A DNA stretch of 6,749 nt from Thermodesulfobacteriota bacterium (GCA_039028315.1 JBCCIH010000138.1:1-6749); one strand, 5' to 3'. Shown: positions 1 through 5,412, numbered from the stretch's first letter. Made by a program: numbers and translations. The notes: generated by a model not told the origin, from the letters alone.

Positions 1-121
1 AAACATCATGGTCTTCTTGTAGATAAGTACCAATGATCTCAAGACCTATAGGTTCGATTTGGAGTATATTCTGAAGACCACTCCACCCTACATTGTAGGG
101 ATTAATAAGTACTATCTTCAT
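1..121 (-). CDS. B12-binding-domain (probable radical SAM) protein, N-terminal 40 residues only
   Basis: This gene reads leftward off the window edge, so only 40 codons are visible. The ATG is at 121, with an AGGGA Shine-Dalgarno at 131-135 about 9 bases upstream. The peptide begins MKIVLINPYN and continues with PIGLEIIGTYLQ, then EDHDV. A hydrophobic first strand ending in INP, followed by P-x-GL and a helix ending in YL-(x)n-HDV, is the usual opening of the cobalamin-binding domain. In bacteria that domain typically sits in front of a radical SAM domain. Seen: the N-terminal motif. Known: such proteins catalyse methylations, rearrangements or ring modifications. Inferred: that a radical SAM domain follows beyond the edge. 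No substrate can be suggested. It is divergent from the small secreted protein at 312-608, and each has its own promoter. Confidence 0.75.
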   Translation of the reverse strand, partial: MKIVLINPYNVGWSGLQNILQIEPIGLEIIGTYLQEDHDV

Positions 122-159
122 ATTAAATGTTCCCTTTCCTATCCTCGATCCTACTTGTA

Positions 160-186
160 AGCATAATGATAAATATTTATTGTCAA
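160..186 (-). promoter_or_regulatory. Candidate sigma70 promoter for the leftward B12-binding gene
   Basis: On the minus strand there is a perfect TTGACA at 186-181 and a TATGCT at 165-160. The spacer is 15 bp, shorter than the optimal 17. The predicted start of transcription lies near 153, giving a leader of roughly 30 bases before the ATG at 121. The -10 hexamer is identical to the one on the divergent promoter. The short spacer suggests weak or activator-dependent use, but that is inference. Confidence 0.45.
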
Positions 187-244
187 GATGAATTTAGTCT
201 CATAATGCAGATCTTAACAATTCTTTAATAATCCAGAGATCATG

Positions 245-273
245 TTGACAGGTATAAGAAAATCTTCTATGCT
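245..273 (+). promoter_or_regulatory. Strong candidate sigma70 promoter for the small secreted protein
   Basis: A consensus TTGACA (245-250) is followed after exactly 17 bp by TATGCT (268-273), a 4/6 match to TATAAT. Transcription would begin near 280. That leaves a leader of about 32 bases containing the GGAG Shine-Dalgarno (298-301) before the GTG start at 312. This is the best promoter in the window and supports the reality of the short downstream gene. Confidence 0.65.
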
Positions 274-311
274 CGGATCATTTAGAGAAGACAACACGGA
301 GACAATGTATT

Positions 312-608
312 GTGATAAAACAAATATTTAGAACATCTTCTTTGGTTATTTTAGTAATGGCAATCTCGTTTTCATTGTCAACGTATTTATTGGCAGGTGA
401 TGGGTCAGGATGTGAGCAAACATATCCAAAAGTTACTTTGGAAACATCTGTCGAAAACAATTTCAACTTTGGAAAAACTAGTAATGTAGTCCTTCTTGAG
501 GGAACTTGCTCTCAGCTAAAATCAGGTGCATGCGGCACAGGCACTTGCGAGAAAGGCTGGAAATGTATGGACACTGGCATACAATGTTTATGCTCCCCGC
601 CTCAGTAA
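312..608 (+). CDS. Small secreted cysteine-rich protein (98 aa), unknown function
   Basis: The start is GTG at 312, with GGAG at 298-301 ten bases upstream. A nearby ATG at 305 is in another frame and stops after eight codons. Residues 1 to about 28 form a Sec-type signal peptide: Lys4 and Arg7, then a hydrophobic core ending in LLAG. The mature part is about 70 residues with seven cysteines at 34, 66, 74, 79, 85, 92 and 94. The last six are packed into 29 residues with the spacing C-x7-C-x4-C-x5-C-x6-C-x-C, around a CGTGTCEKGWKC core. This looks like a small disulfide-stabilised domain that folds outside the cytoplasm. Similar CxxGxC-type tails occur in hypothetical proteins of environmental bacteria, but I cannot name a family or function. 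It has its own strong promoter and runs head-on into the tail sheath remnant, with only three bases between the two stop codons. Confidence 0.75.
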   Translation: MIKQIFRTSSLVILVMAISFSLSTYLLAGDGSGCEQTYPKVTLETSVENNFNFGKTSNVVLLEGTCSQLKSGACGTGTCEKGWKCMDTGIQCLCSPPQ

Positions 609-611
609 TAC

Positions 612-791
612 CTATGACGCTTGACCAGCAATCTGCTGGATCTGAAGAATAACAAACTCTGCTGGATTTAGAGGGGCAAATCCTACTTCTATATTTACAA
701 CACCATTATCTGTATCGCACTGGGTTGTTGTAATTGAATCAACTTTAACAAAATAAGCTTTTTTTAGAGATAAGAGAGCATATAGTTTTTT
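612..791 (-). pseudogene. Relic of a contractile tail sheath protein, C-terminal about 50 residues only
   Basis: The minus strand is open from the codon after the TAG of the YHYH gene (791) to a TAG at 612-614, encoding 59 residues. From about position 759 down, the peptide reads AYFVKVDSITTTQ, then DTDNG, VNIEVGFAP and NPAEFVILQIQQ. This matches the conserved end of phage and contractile-injection-system tail sheath proteins: A-(Y/F)-F-V-(K/R), TTQ-x-D-x-(D/N)G, I-x-(V/I)-G-x-AP-x-x-PAEFVI-x-x-I-x-Q. A full sheath is typically several hundred residues, so the rest is missing. There is no in-frame ATG, GTG or TTG, no Shine-Dalgarno and no independent promoter, so it is unlikely to be a functional gene. 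The residues nearest the YHYH stop (KKLYALLSLKK) do not resemble sheath sequence, which places the breakpoint around 758-770. The reading frame is undamaged over the conserved stretch, which suggests fairly recent decay, or less likely that it is still translated. Confidence 0.8.
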
Positions 792-1895
792 CTACTGATT
801 GTGTAATGCGTCTCGTAGCTCATTTACACTTATACCGAGCTCCTGTGCAGCCTGCTGAAGATCCGGAGGAGGAGGCCCTAGAGCTCTTCTGAGCTCATTC
901 TCTGGTATGCCAAGCCTATTTGCGGCCACGCCAAGATCAGGATGCCCTCTCATTGAAGAAGAATTTCCCCTTTGCCCTCCAGGTGGTCTTTGTCCACTAT
1001 TTGTTCCTAGTCTTGGCTCATTAAACGAGGCTCGATCACTCCATCCTGGTCTAAGATTATTTAAATCTCTATCTATTACTCCTTTATAGCAGCCAAGATT
1101 GTAGGGGAAAGTATCTGTTGCGTAGTATCTATATTTACCATCAGCTCCAAACATTCCATTACATTTATCGAGATCTCCTGAGCCTTCAACAAATTCAAAT
1201 TTCTCCCAAGCTGATTTAATAGAAGGATCAATTAGCTCCCAGCTGCTATCTAAAATTTTAAAGTTAGTTTTTTTACATTTGTCGTCTTTACATTCTTGCC
1301 AGCTGCCTTTTACTTTCCTAAGATCATTGCATTGTTGATCTATACATACATAGGGCGCCATAATAGGAAAACCGTCAAACGAATAACCTAATATGGATGA
1401 GGCTAAGTCTTGCGCTGTACTAAATGGACATTCCGGACGAGCATGGAAATGGTAGCTTCCATTTGGGCCAATATGGCCTCCACAACTATCTAGTATGTCA
1501 TCCAATTTTGCATCTCCATAGCCCAAATCGCCGGCTTCGTTTGGAGAGTATATAGGTATGCCCGTTATCGTAACTGCTACAGGTCCAAGATAGGGTATCT
1601 CTGAAGGAGTATCGGCAATTTTTGGATTTAGTGGTATTTTCCAGTGGTAGTTTTGTGCTGATATAGAGTTCGGAGTAATCCTCTCAGCTTTGTAAGTAGG
1701 CATGCCATTGCTCTTCACAATAAGATAATTCCCTTCACAAAAAACCTGATCAGAAGCAGGTACCTGATCAATGTTGGATTGTTGATATTCTGAGAGATTT
1801 AAAAAATTCACAGCCGGGCAATCTTCATTATCTGCAAGGCTAAAAGATGTCATAAAAAGAAAAAATAATGTTAGAAGAGCATTAATTCTTATCAT
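792..1895 (-). CDS. Secreted YHYH-domain protein with C-terminal helical repeats (367 aa)
   Basis: The ATG at 1895 is preceded by GGGGG at 1902-1906. Residues 1-21 are a Sec signal peptide with probable cleavage after SLA. The YHYH domain occupies about residues 80-275. It contains the block CGGHIGPNGSYHFHARP at 138-154, with SYHFH in place of the usual SYHYH, then YSFDGFPIM at 171-179. A second aromatic block follows (CNGMFG, KYRYY, then FPYNLGCY, 245-270). Ten cysteines after the signal peptide suggest disulfides in an exported protein. The Gly/Pro/Arg-rich linker (about 295-318) leads to two 25-residue repeats described separately. The YHYH family is widespread in bacteria and marine eukaryotes and has no firmly assigned activity. 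The histidines and tyrosines could bind metal, which is inference. The gene is monocistronic: 209 bases separate it from the next minus-strand gene. Its TAG stop is followed in frame by the tail sheath relic. Confidence 0.88.
   Translation of the reverse strand: MIRINALLTLFFLFMTSFSLADNEDCPAVNFLNLSEYQQSNIDQVPASDQVFCEGNYLIVKSNGMPTYKAERITPNSISAQNYHWKIPLNPKIADTPSEIPYLGPVAVTITGIPIYSPNEAGDLGYGDAKLDDILDSCGGHIGPNGSYHFHARPECPFSTAQDLASSILGYSFDGFPIMAPYVCIDQQCNDLRKVKGSWQECKDDKCKKTNFKILDSSWELIDPSIKSAWEKFEFVEGSGDLDKCNGMFGADGKYRYYATDTFPYNLGCYKGVIDRDLNNLRPGWSDRASFNEPRLGTNSGQRPPGGQRGNSSSMRGHPDLGVAANRLGIPENELRRALGPPPPDLQQAAQELGISVNELRDALHNQ
804..941 (-). repeat. Two 25-residue repeats in the YHYH protein tail
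   Basis: Residues 319-338 (PDLGVAANRLGIPENELRRAL) and 344-363 (PDLQQAAQELGISVNELRDA) align with a 25-residue period. The shared pattern is PDL-x2-AA-x2-LGI-x2-NELR-x-AL. A proline run (GPPPP) lies between them. The pattern resembles paired short helices that could serve as a protein-interaction or surface-attachment module. That role is inference. Confidence 0.85.
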
Positions 1896-1945
1896 AGTAT
1901 TCCCCCTTTTTTTCTAATTATTAATAATGGTAATTGCCCTTTGAG

Positions 1946-1951
1946 ATTATA
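1946..1951 (-). promoter_or_regulatory. Possible -10 element for the YHYH gene
   Basis: A perfect TATAAT lies on the minus strand at 1951-1946, about 50 bases before the ATG at 1895. The only -35-like sequence is ATGACG at 1976-1971 with a long 19-bp spacer. In DNA this AT-rich a TATAAT can arise by chance, so this is tentative. The rest of the 1896-2104 gap shows no gene and no convincing terminator. Confidence 0.25.
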
Positions 1952-2104
1952 ATTCAAAATTATATTATCCCGTCATCTAATATTAATCTATATATTCTCA
2001 TAATATACTACGAGTGAGTACATAACAAAGATATACAATATAGAATGCAATAACTTGGCACTAGATCTAGATTCTGAAAATAGAGATAAGATTGTTTCTT
2101 GTGA

Positions 2105-3280
2105 CTATTCTGGTAGATCAGCCCAAACATCGCCCTCACAAAATACTTCGATGGTCCCAGTTTCAAATCTCTCAAGTTCTTCCTGATTTACATATGAAAT
2201 ACAGGAATTAACTGTCCTGCTCTGTCCCAAATATGATGGGTCAACCCAAAGCTGCACACTCTCTAAGTTCAGATCGCTAGGCTGATCTGGACCATGTCCG
2301 GCACACGGGTTGTCCACGCCATTATATACACCTGTAGTACCAATAGCACAGTCGACAAAATCAAACCCTGCATCTTCACAAATAAACATCTCTGGTTTAG
2401 CTAAATAATATGCTGCATTAATATCAAAAGTATCCATAACATCCATTCCTAGCAATTCGGCTAACTCTTCTAGGCGATCCTGTGATGCTCTGGAGAGAAG
2501 CTGTGATCTAGCACCGCACTCGGGATCTCCTAGAGAATCTATTTGCTCATCAGTGTATAGGCTACTCGAAGAAATCGAAAAATTGATGAACGTAAATGGA
2601 ATAGTCGACTGTTCTAAAACCACTTGTGCTGCACGATTGTCCTGCGCAACATTAAAGTCTGTAAAGATAACATCAGGGGCAAAATCATAGGCTAGCAGTT
2701 GATCCGGTGCGCGTCCGCCAAGGAACACTATTTCTTCAATCTTATCTAAGACATCTGGGAAATTTAACACTAAGCATGCTATATCGGTCAGCGGTCCCAA
2801 AGCAAGAATGGTAACCAGATCTTCACTTTCTTCCAGCAAATCAGCCATTGCTTGAACACCAACATTTATACATAACTGTGGCTCGGATTCATCTCCATTT
2901 ATGCCTCCTGTCCAGATAATGTCATCAGGAAGAGCAAGTGGTATTTGTGAGCCTCGAGAAATTGGGCCATTCCATACTCCCGGCGTATCTAAGAAGGTCT
3001 GATTTGCAGCAAAGAAAGTAGCAGGTTCTATATTATTTCCGTGCACAGTTACAACAGCTAAAACCTCTGCATCTACATAGCTAGTCATTAACTCAATAGC
3101 ATACGAATCATCTGTATCTGATGGACTGCTAGATGTCCCATTAACAAGACCCGCCCCTACGTCTGAAGAAATTATTATCTTCTTAGTATTGTCTTGACTG
3201 TTGGAGTTGTTTGAGCAGGAATACGCAAGTACGAATAAAGGAATAATCAAAATCAACAAGAAATTTCTATGATATGCCAT
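2105..3280 (-). CDS. Lipoprotein with inosine-uridine nucleoside hydrolase (IUNH) fold, atypical active site (391 aa)
   Basis: The ATG at 3280 follows a strong GGAGGG (3287-3292) with 6-bp spacing. The signal peptide ends in LAYSC, giving lipidated Cys22. Ser at +2 suggests the outer membrane if this is a Gram-negative. The IUNH family fold is shown by VLAVVTVHGNN (73-83), LALGPLTDIACL (159-170), IEEIVFLGGR (181-190) and DFN at 208-210. IUNH enzymes hydrolyse the N-glycosidic bond of ribonucleosides using Ca2+ held by an N-terminal DxDxGxDD loop. Here that loop reads SSDVG (38-42) then TDD (56-58), with about 13 extra Ser/Thr/Gly-rich residues between them and Ser38 in place of the first Asp. 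The C-terminal HDP motif appears as FDI (285-287), losing the histidine proposed as leaving-group acid but keeping Asp286. Calcium binding may therefore survive while specificity differs. Residues 300-391 are a cysteine-containing extension beyond the core. Classical nucleoside hydrolase activity is uncertain. Confidence 0.82.
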   Translation of the reverse strand: MAYHRNFLLILIIPLFVLAYSCSNNSNSQDNTKKIIISSDVGAGLVNGTSSSPSDTDDSYAIELMTSYVDAEVLAVVTVHGNNIEPATFFAANQTFLDTPGVWNGPISRGSQIPLALPDDIIWTGGINGDESEPQLCINVGVQAMADLLEESEDLVTILALGPLTDIACLVLNFPDVLDKIEEIVFLGGRAPDQLLAYDFAPDVIFTDFNVAQDNRAAQVVLEQSTIPFTFINFSISSSSLYTDEQIDSLGDPECGARSQLLSRASQDRLEELAELLGMDVMDTFDINAAYYLAKPEMFICEDAGFDFVDCAIGTTGVYNGVDNPCAGHGPDQPSDLNLESVQLWVDPSYLGQSRTVNSCISYVNQEELERFETGTIEVFCEGDVWADLPE

Positions 3281-3310
3281 CGATAACCCTCCAGTTATAT
3301 TCTAATCAAG

Positions 3311-3339
3311 ACTATATCACTTCTGATTATATAGAACAA
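3311..3339 (-). promoter_or_regulatory. Candidate extended -10 promoter for the IUNH lipoprotein
   Basis: On the minus strand TTGTTC (3339-3334) is followed after 17 bp by TATAGT (3316-3311). The -10 is preceded by TGA, giving the extended -10 form TGnTATAGT. Transcription would start near 3304, leaving a leader of about 24 bases with the GGAGGG site. The -35 is poor, but the extended -10 compensates. Confidence 0.45.
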
Positions 3340-3347
3340 CATATTAG

Positions 3348-3379
3348 GAATCTGATTTTAAACTAAGATTCTGTATAAT
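3348..3379 (+). promoter_or_regulatory. Candidate -10 and overlapping dyad ahead of the methyltransferase gene
   Basis: TATAAT lies at 3374-3379, giving a start near 3386 and a very short leader before the ATG at 3398. Just upstream is a perfect 6-bp inverted repeat, GAATCT (3348-3353) and AGATTC (3366-3371), with a 12-bp spacer. It spans where a -35 would sit, and no good -35 hexamer is present. A repressor or activator site is possible, but a 6-bp dyad in AT-rich DNA is weak evidence. Confidence 0.35.
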
Positions 3380-3397
3380 AATTTTCCAGAGCTTATT

Positions 3398-4186
3398 ATG
3401 AGTAAGATTGATATTTCAAAACATAACGCCCACGCATGGAATGAGGAGTCTATAGAGGAGAGCCCGTGGTGCACTCCGGTATCGAGTGAAGAAATCCAGG
3501 CGGCTAAGAATGGAGATGTAAGACTAAGACTGACGCCAAACAAATTTGTGCCCAATGAGTGGATCAAAGACATAAAGGGTAGAGAAGTATTGTGCGTTGG
3601 ATCAGGCGGAGGACAGCAGGCTCCTATTATTGCCGCAGCCGGCGCAAATGTGATAAGTGTCGATATTTCTGAGGAGCAGCTAAAAAAAGATTTATTTGTA
3701 GCAAACCGAGATGGCTTAAAGCTACTCACAGTAATGGCAGACATGTCAGATCTTAGTGATTTTAAGGACTCCAGCTTTGATTATGTAGTGAATGCTGCTT
3801 CTACTGTCTTTGTTCCTGATGTTGAGAAAGTTTGGAAAGAGTTCTTTAGAGTACTAAAACCGGGTGGCGAGCTTTTAGCAGGAATGTTAAATCCGAGCTT
3901 TTTTCTATTTGACCATGCTGAAGCACAGAAAAAAGGCGTTTTAGAAGTAAAACACAACCTACCATACTCTGACGTTGATAGCCTAAATAAAACGGATTTC
4001 AAAAGGATTATCGATGACGAAGTGCCTATAGTTTGGAGCCACAGCCTACAAACTCTAATAGGCGGTCAGACTAAGGCAGGATTTGTGATAATGAGTTTCT
4101 ATGAGGACTGGTGGTCAGGAGACGATACTCTACTTAATAAATTCTCACCGACCACTTTTGTAACTAGGTCAAAGAAGCCAGATTAA
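3398..4186 (+). CDS. Class I SAM-dependent methyltransferase (262 aa)
   Basis: The Rossmann-type methyltransferase motifs are all present. Motif I is VLCVGSGGGQQ (64-74), with Cys66 where many families have Asp. The acidic ribose-binding strand end is VDIS (Asp89). An adenine-loop MADMSDL is at 113-119, FDYVVNAAS at 127-135, and RVLKPGGELLAG at 151-162. The N-terminus (AW, then PW-x-TPVSSEEI, about 13-33) and the SGGGQQ-x-P-x-x-AAAGA block match a family commonly annotated only as class I SAM methyltransferase or methyltransferase type 11. The methyl acceptor is not known to me. There is no signal peptide, so it is cytoplasmic. Length is normal for the family. The ribosome-binding site is weak (CAGAG at 3387-3391). 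It is divergent from the IUNH lipoprotein, and its TAA overlaps the TAA of the convergent gene. Confidence 0.88.
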   Translation: MSKIDISKHNAHAWNEESIEESPWCTPVSSEEIQAAKNGDVRLRLTPNKFVPNEWIKDIKGREVLCVGSGGGQQAPIIAAAGANVISVDISEEQLKKDLFVANRDGLKLLTVMADMSDLSDFKDSSFDYVVNAASTVFVPDVEKVWKEFFRVLKPGGELLAGMLNPSFFLFDHAEAQKKGVLEVKHNLPYSDVDSLNKTDFKRIIDDEVPIVWSHSLQTLIGGQTKAGFVIMSFYEDWWSGDDTLLNKFSPTTFVTRSKKPD

Positions 4187-4623
4187 TTATTCCCGAGCTT
4201 TGTATCTAAGAATAATCCGCCCGCTTCAAATGTTTTAGTGGGCTTACCTTTAACTAGTTCTGCATCAAATACAATGGCAGCGCCGTCAACTGTAGGATTA
4301 GACAGTATGAAAACACTATTTGTCTCAACTTCATCTTTAATTATTGAAAGTGTAGAGTTTGGGGGAATTGAATTGAAATTCTGCTCTCCCTCACCCCATA
4401 TCTCAACAAACTTTTTAATTCCCATATGCCCTGATTCGAGAACGGGCTTATCAGAGAAATAGATAACGTTGCTCTGGCCATTGCCATTTAGTGATAGCTT
4501 GCCCTTTTCATAAGTTCCACTATCAAAATTTATAACAAACAAATAGTTTGGTCCTGCAGTTTGAGCATATGCTCCCGCTAATGAAAATATCAGAAAGAAA
4601 AAACCTATTAATAGCCTCTTCAA
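4183..4623 (-). CDS. Small exported protein (146 aa), conserved hypothetical
   Basis: The longest open frame begins at a TTG at 4638, but that codon lies within the Shine-Dalgarno GGAGGG (4631-4636). The better start is the TTG at 4623, seven bases downstream of it. The protein then begins MKRLLIGFFFLIFSLAGAYA, a clean Sec signal peptide with cleavage after AYA. No lipobox is present, so it is periplasmic or secreted. The mature part is about 126 residues, mostly beta-strand-like. It carries YFSDKP (55-60), a nearby GH (65-66), a tryptophan in KFVEIWGEGE, and IPPNSTLSI (86-94). I recall a similar series (YFSDRP, GH, W, DPPNA-x-LS) in unnamed exported proteins of proteobacteria, with no function known. 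The lipoprotein gene upstream on the same strand ends 74 bases before this start, so co-transcription is possible. Confidence 0.75.
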   Translation of the reverse strand: MKRLLIGFFFLIFSLAGAYAQTAGPNYLFVINFDSGTYEKGKLSLNGNGQSNVIYFSDKPVLESGHMGIKKFVEIWGEGEQNFNSIPPNSTLSIIKDEVETNSVFILSNPTVDGAAIVFDAELVKGKPTKTFEAGGLFLDTKLGNN

Positions 4624-4697
4624 AACGTATCCCTCCAATAGGTATTATCTAAATAATATCCTGGTTACTTCTTTGTAATTAACTAGCTGTAATAAAC

Positions 4698-5273
4698 TTA
4701 TTGAGCACTGAATGCAAGAATTATATCAGGAGCCTTAGTAGAATTGCTTCTACCGCTGATACCTCCCATATCAAAAACCTCAACACTTACAATAACTTCA
4801 GGATTATCGGTCTTCGGGCTGATAGCTATTGTATGATCAAGAGGAGTATTTGCATATTTCCCAGCGTTTGCAAAAACAAGCACATCAGTATCGCCCTCAG
4901 TTGTTACTTCAAGCGTAGTAGGGAAAGGACCTATATACTTGCCTGGTGTGATGGTGCCATTCTGTGCTCTAACGACTATACTCTTTATGCCTCCTGGGTC
5001 ATACCCTTTTACCTGTAAGTTTACAGAGCCATCCTTTGTCACAAAGCCGGTCTCATATCTTGGGCCAATTGTTCCAGAGAAAGGTACATATCCTGGTCCT
5101 ACATCATCGTAACGCATATAAGAGTATTTATTGTTAGGGTTATAGGTTGAGTCACTAGCAACTATTGATATCCCCGGTGGAGTGTCGTCATCAATAGGCG
5201 GCTTAACACCGCAAGCGCCTAAAACCAATGCGAATACTAGAAGAAAACTTATATAAAAGTGTTTATTAACCAT
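4698..5273 (-). CDS. Small lipoprotein, beta-rich (191 aa), unknown function
   Basis: The ATG at 5273 follows GGAGG (5279-5283) by five bases. The signal peptide ends in the good lipobox LGAC, giving lipidated Cys21. Gly at +2 is compatible with outer-membrane sorting. A short Pro/Asp-rich tether (24-33) follows. The rest is polar and beta-strand-like, with two related turns: YDPGGIKSIVVRA (91-103) and FDMGGISGRS (167-176). These D-x-GGI turns are typical of Ig-like or cadherin-like beta-sandwich modules, which is the likeliest fold, but I cannot assign a family. The protein probably faces the periplasm or cell surface. It is the first gene of a possible two-gene minus-strand unit with the 146-residue exported protein, and it is divergent from the Gfo/Idh/MocA oxidoreductase gene. 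Confidence 0.8.
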   Translation of the reverse strand: MVNKHFYISFLLVFALVLGACGVKPPIDDDTPPGISIVASDSTYNPNNKYSYMRYDDVGPGYVPFSGTIGPRYETGFVTKDGSVNLQVKGYDPGGIKSIVVRAQNGTITPGKYIGPFPTTLEVTTEGDTDVLVFANAGKYANTPLDHTIAISPKTDNPEVIVSVEVFDMGGISGRSNSTKAPDIILAFSAQ

Positions 5274-5343
5274 ATCATCCTCCGTGCAAATAATTTATCT
5301 CTAGAGTATTTTAGAATAAAATGAATAAAAAATCTATAAAGCC

Positions 5344-5363
5344 TATTTAGTATTGCCTAAATA
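5344..5363. promoter_or_regulatory. Perfect 20-bp dyad, candidate operator
   Basis: TATTTAG (5344-5350) and CTAAATA (5357-5363) form a perfect 7-bp inverted repeat around a TATTGC centre. It lies in the 139-bp divergent region between the lipoprotein and the oxidoreductase gene, 50 bases before the latter's ATG. Size and placement fit a dimeric repressor site that could act on either gene. There is no U-tract, and the arms are almost all A/T, so a terminator is unlikely. I could not pick a convincing -35/-10 pair here. Confidence 0.35.
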
Positions 5364-5412
5364 TCGCGGTGATTAAATAGACATAAATGAGGGTATTAAG
5401 TACTTTTATGCT

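Noticed and set aside
278..466. 62-codon minus-strand frame opposite the small secreted protein
   Set aside because: It overlaps a gene with a strong promoter, ribosome-binding site and signal peptide. It has no recognisable protein features.
1991..2007. TATATT/AATATA inverted repeat with 5-base loop, considered as terminator of the IUNH gene
   Set aside because: The stem is only A/T pairs, lies about 100 bases past the stop, and lacks a U-tract.
2061..2070. Perfect 10-bp palindrome CTAGATCTAG downstream of the IUNH gene
   Set aside because: It has no loop, no extended arms and no U-tract, and is not placed at a promoter. A palindrome this short is expected by chance.
1896..2104. Searched the 209-bp gap for another decayed gene or phage remnant
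   Set aside because: Short open stretches of up to about 30 codons exist on the minus strand, but none resembles a known protein.
3358..3744. 128-codon minus-strand frame opposite the methyltransferase
   Set aside because: It is antisense to conserved methyltransferase motifs and has no ribosome-binding site or recognisable domain.
4701..5018. 105-codon plus-strand frame opposite the small lipoprotein
   Set aside because: It is a shadow of a gene with a clear lipobox and Shine-Dalgarno, and its own translation shows no export signal or domain.
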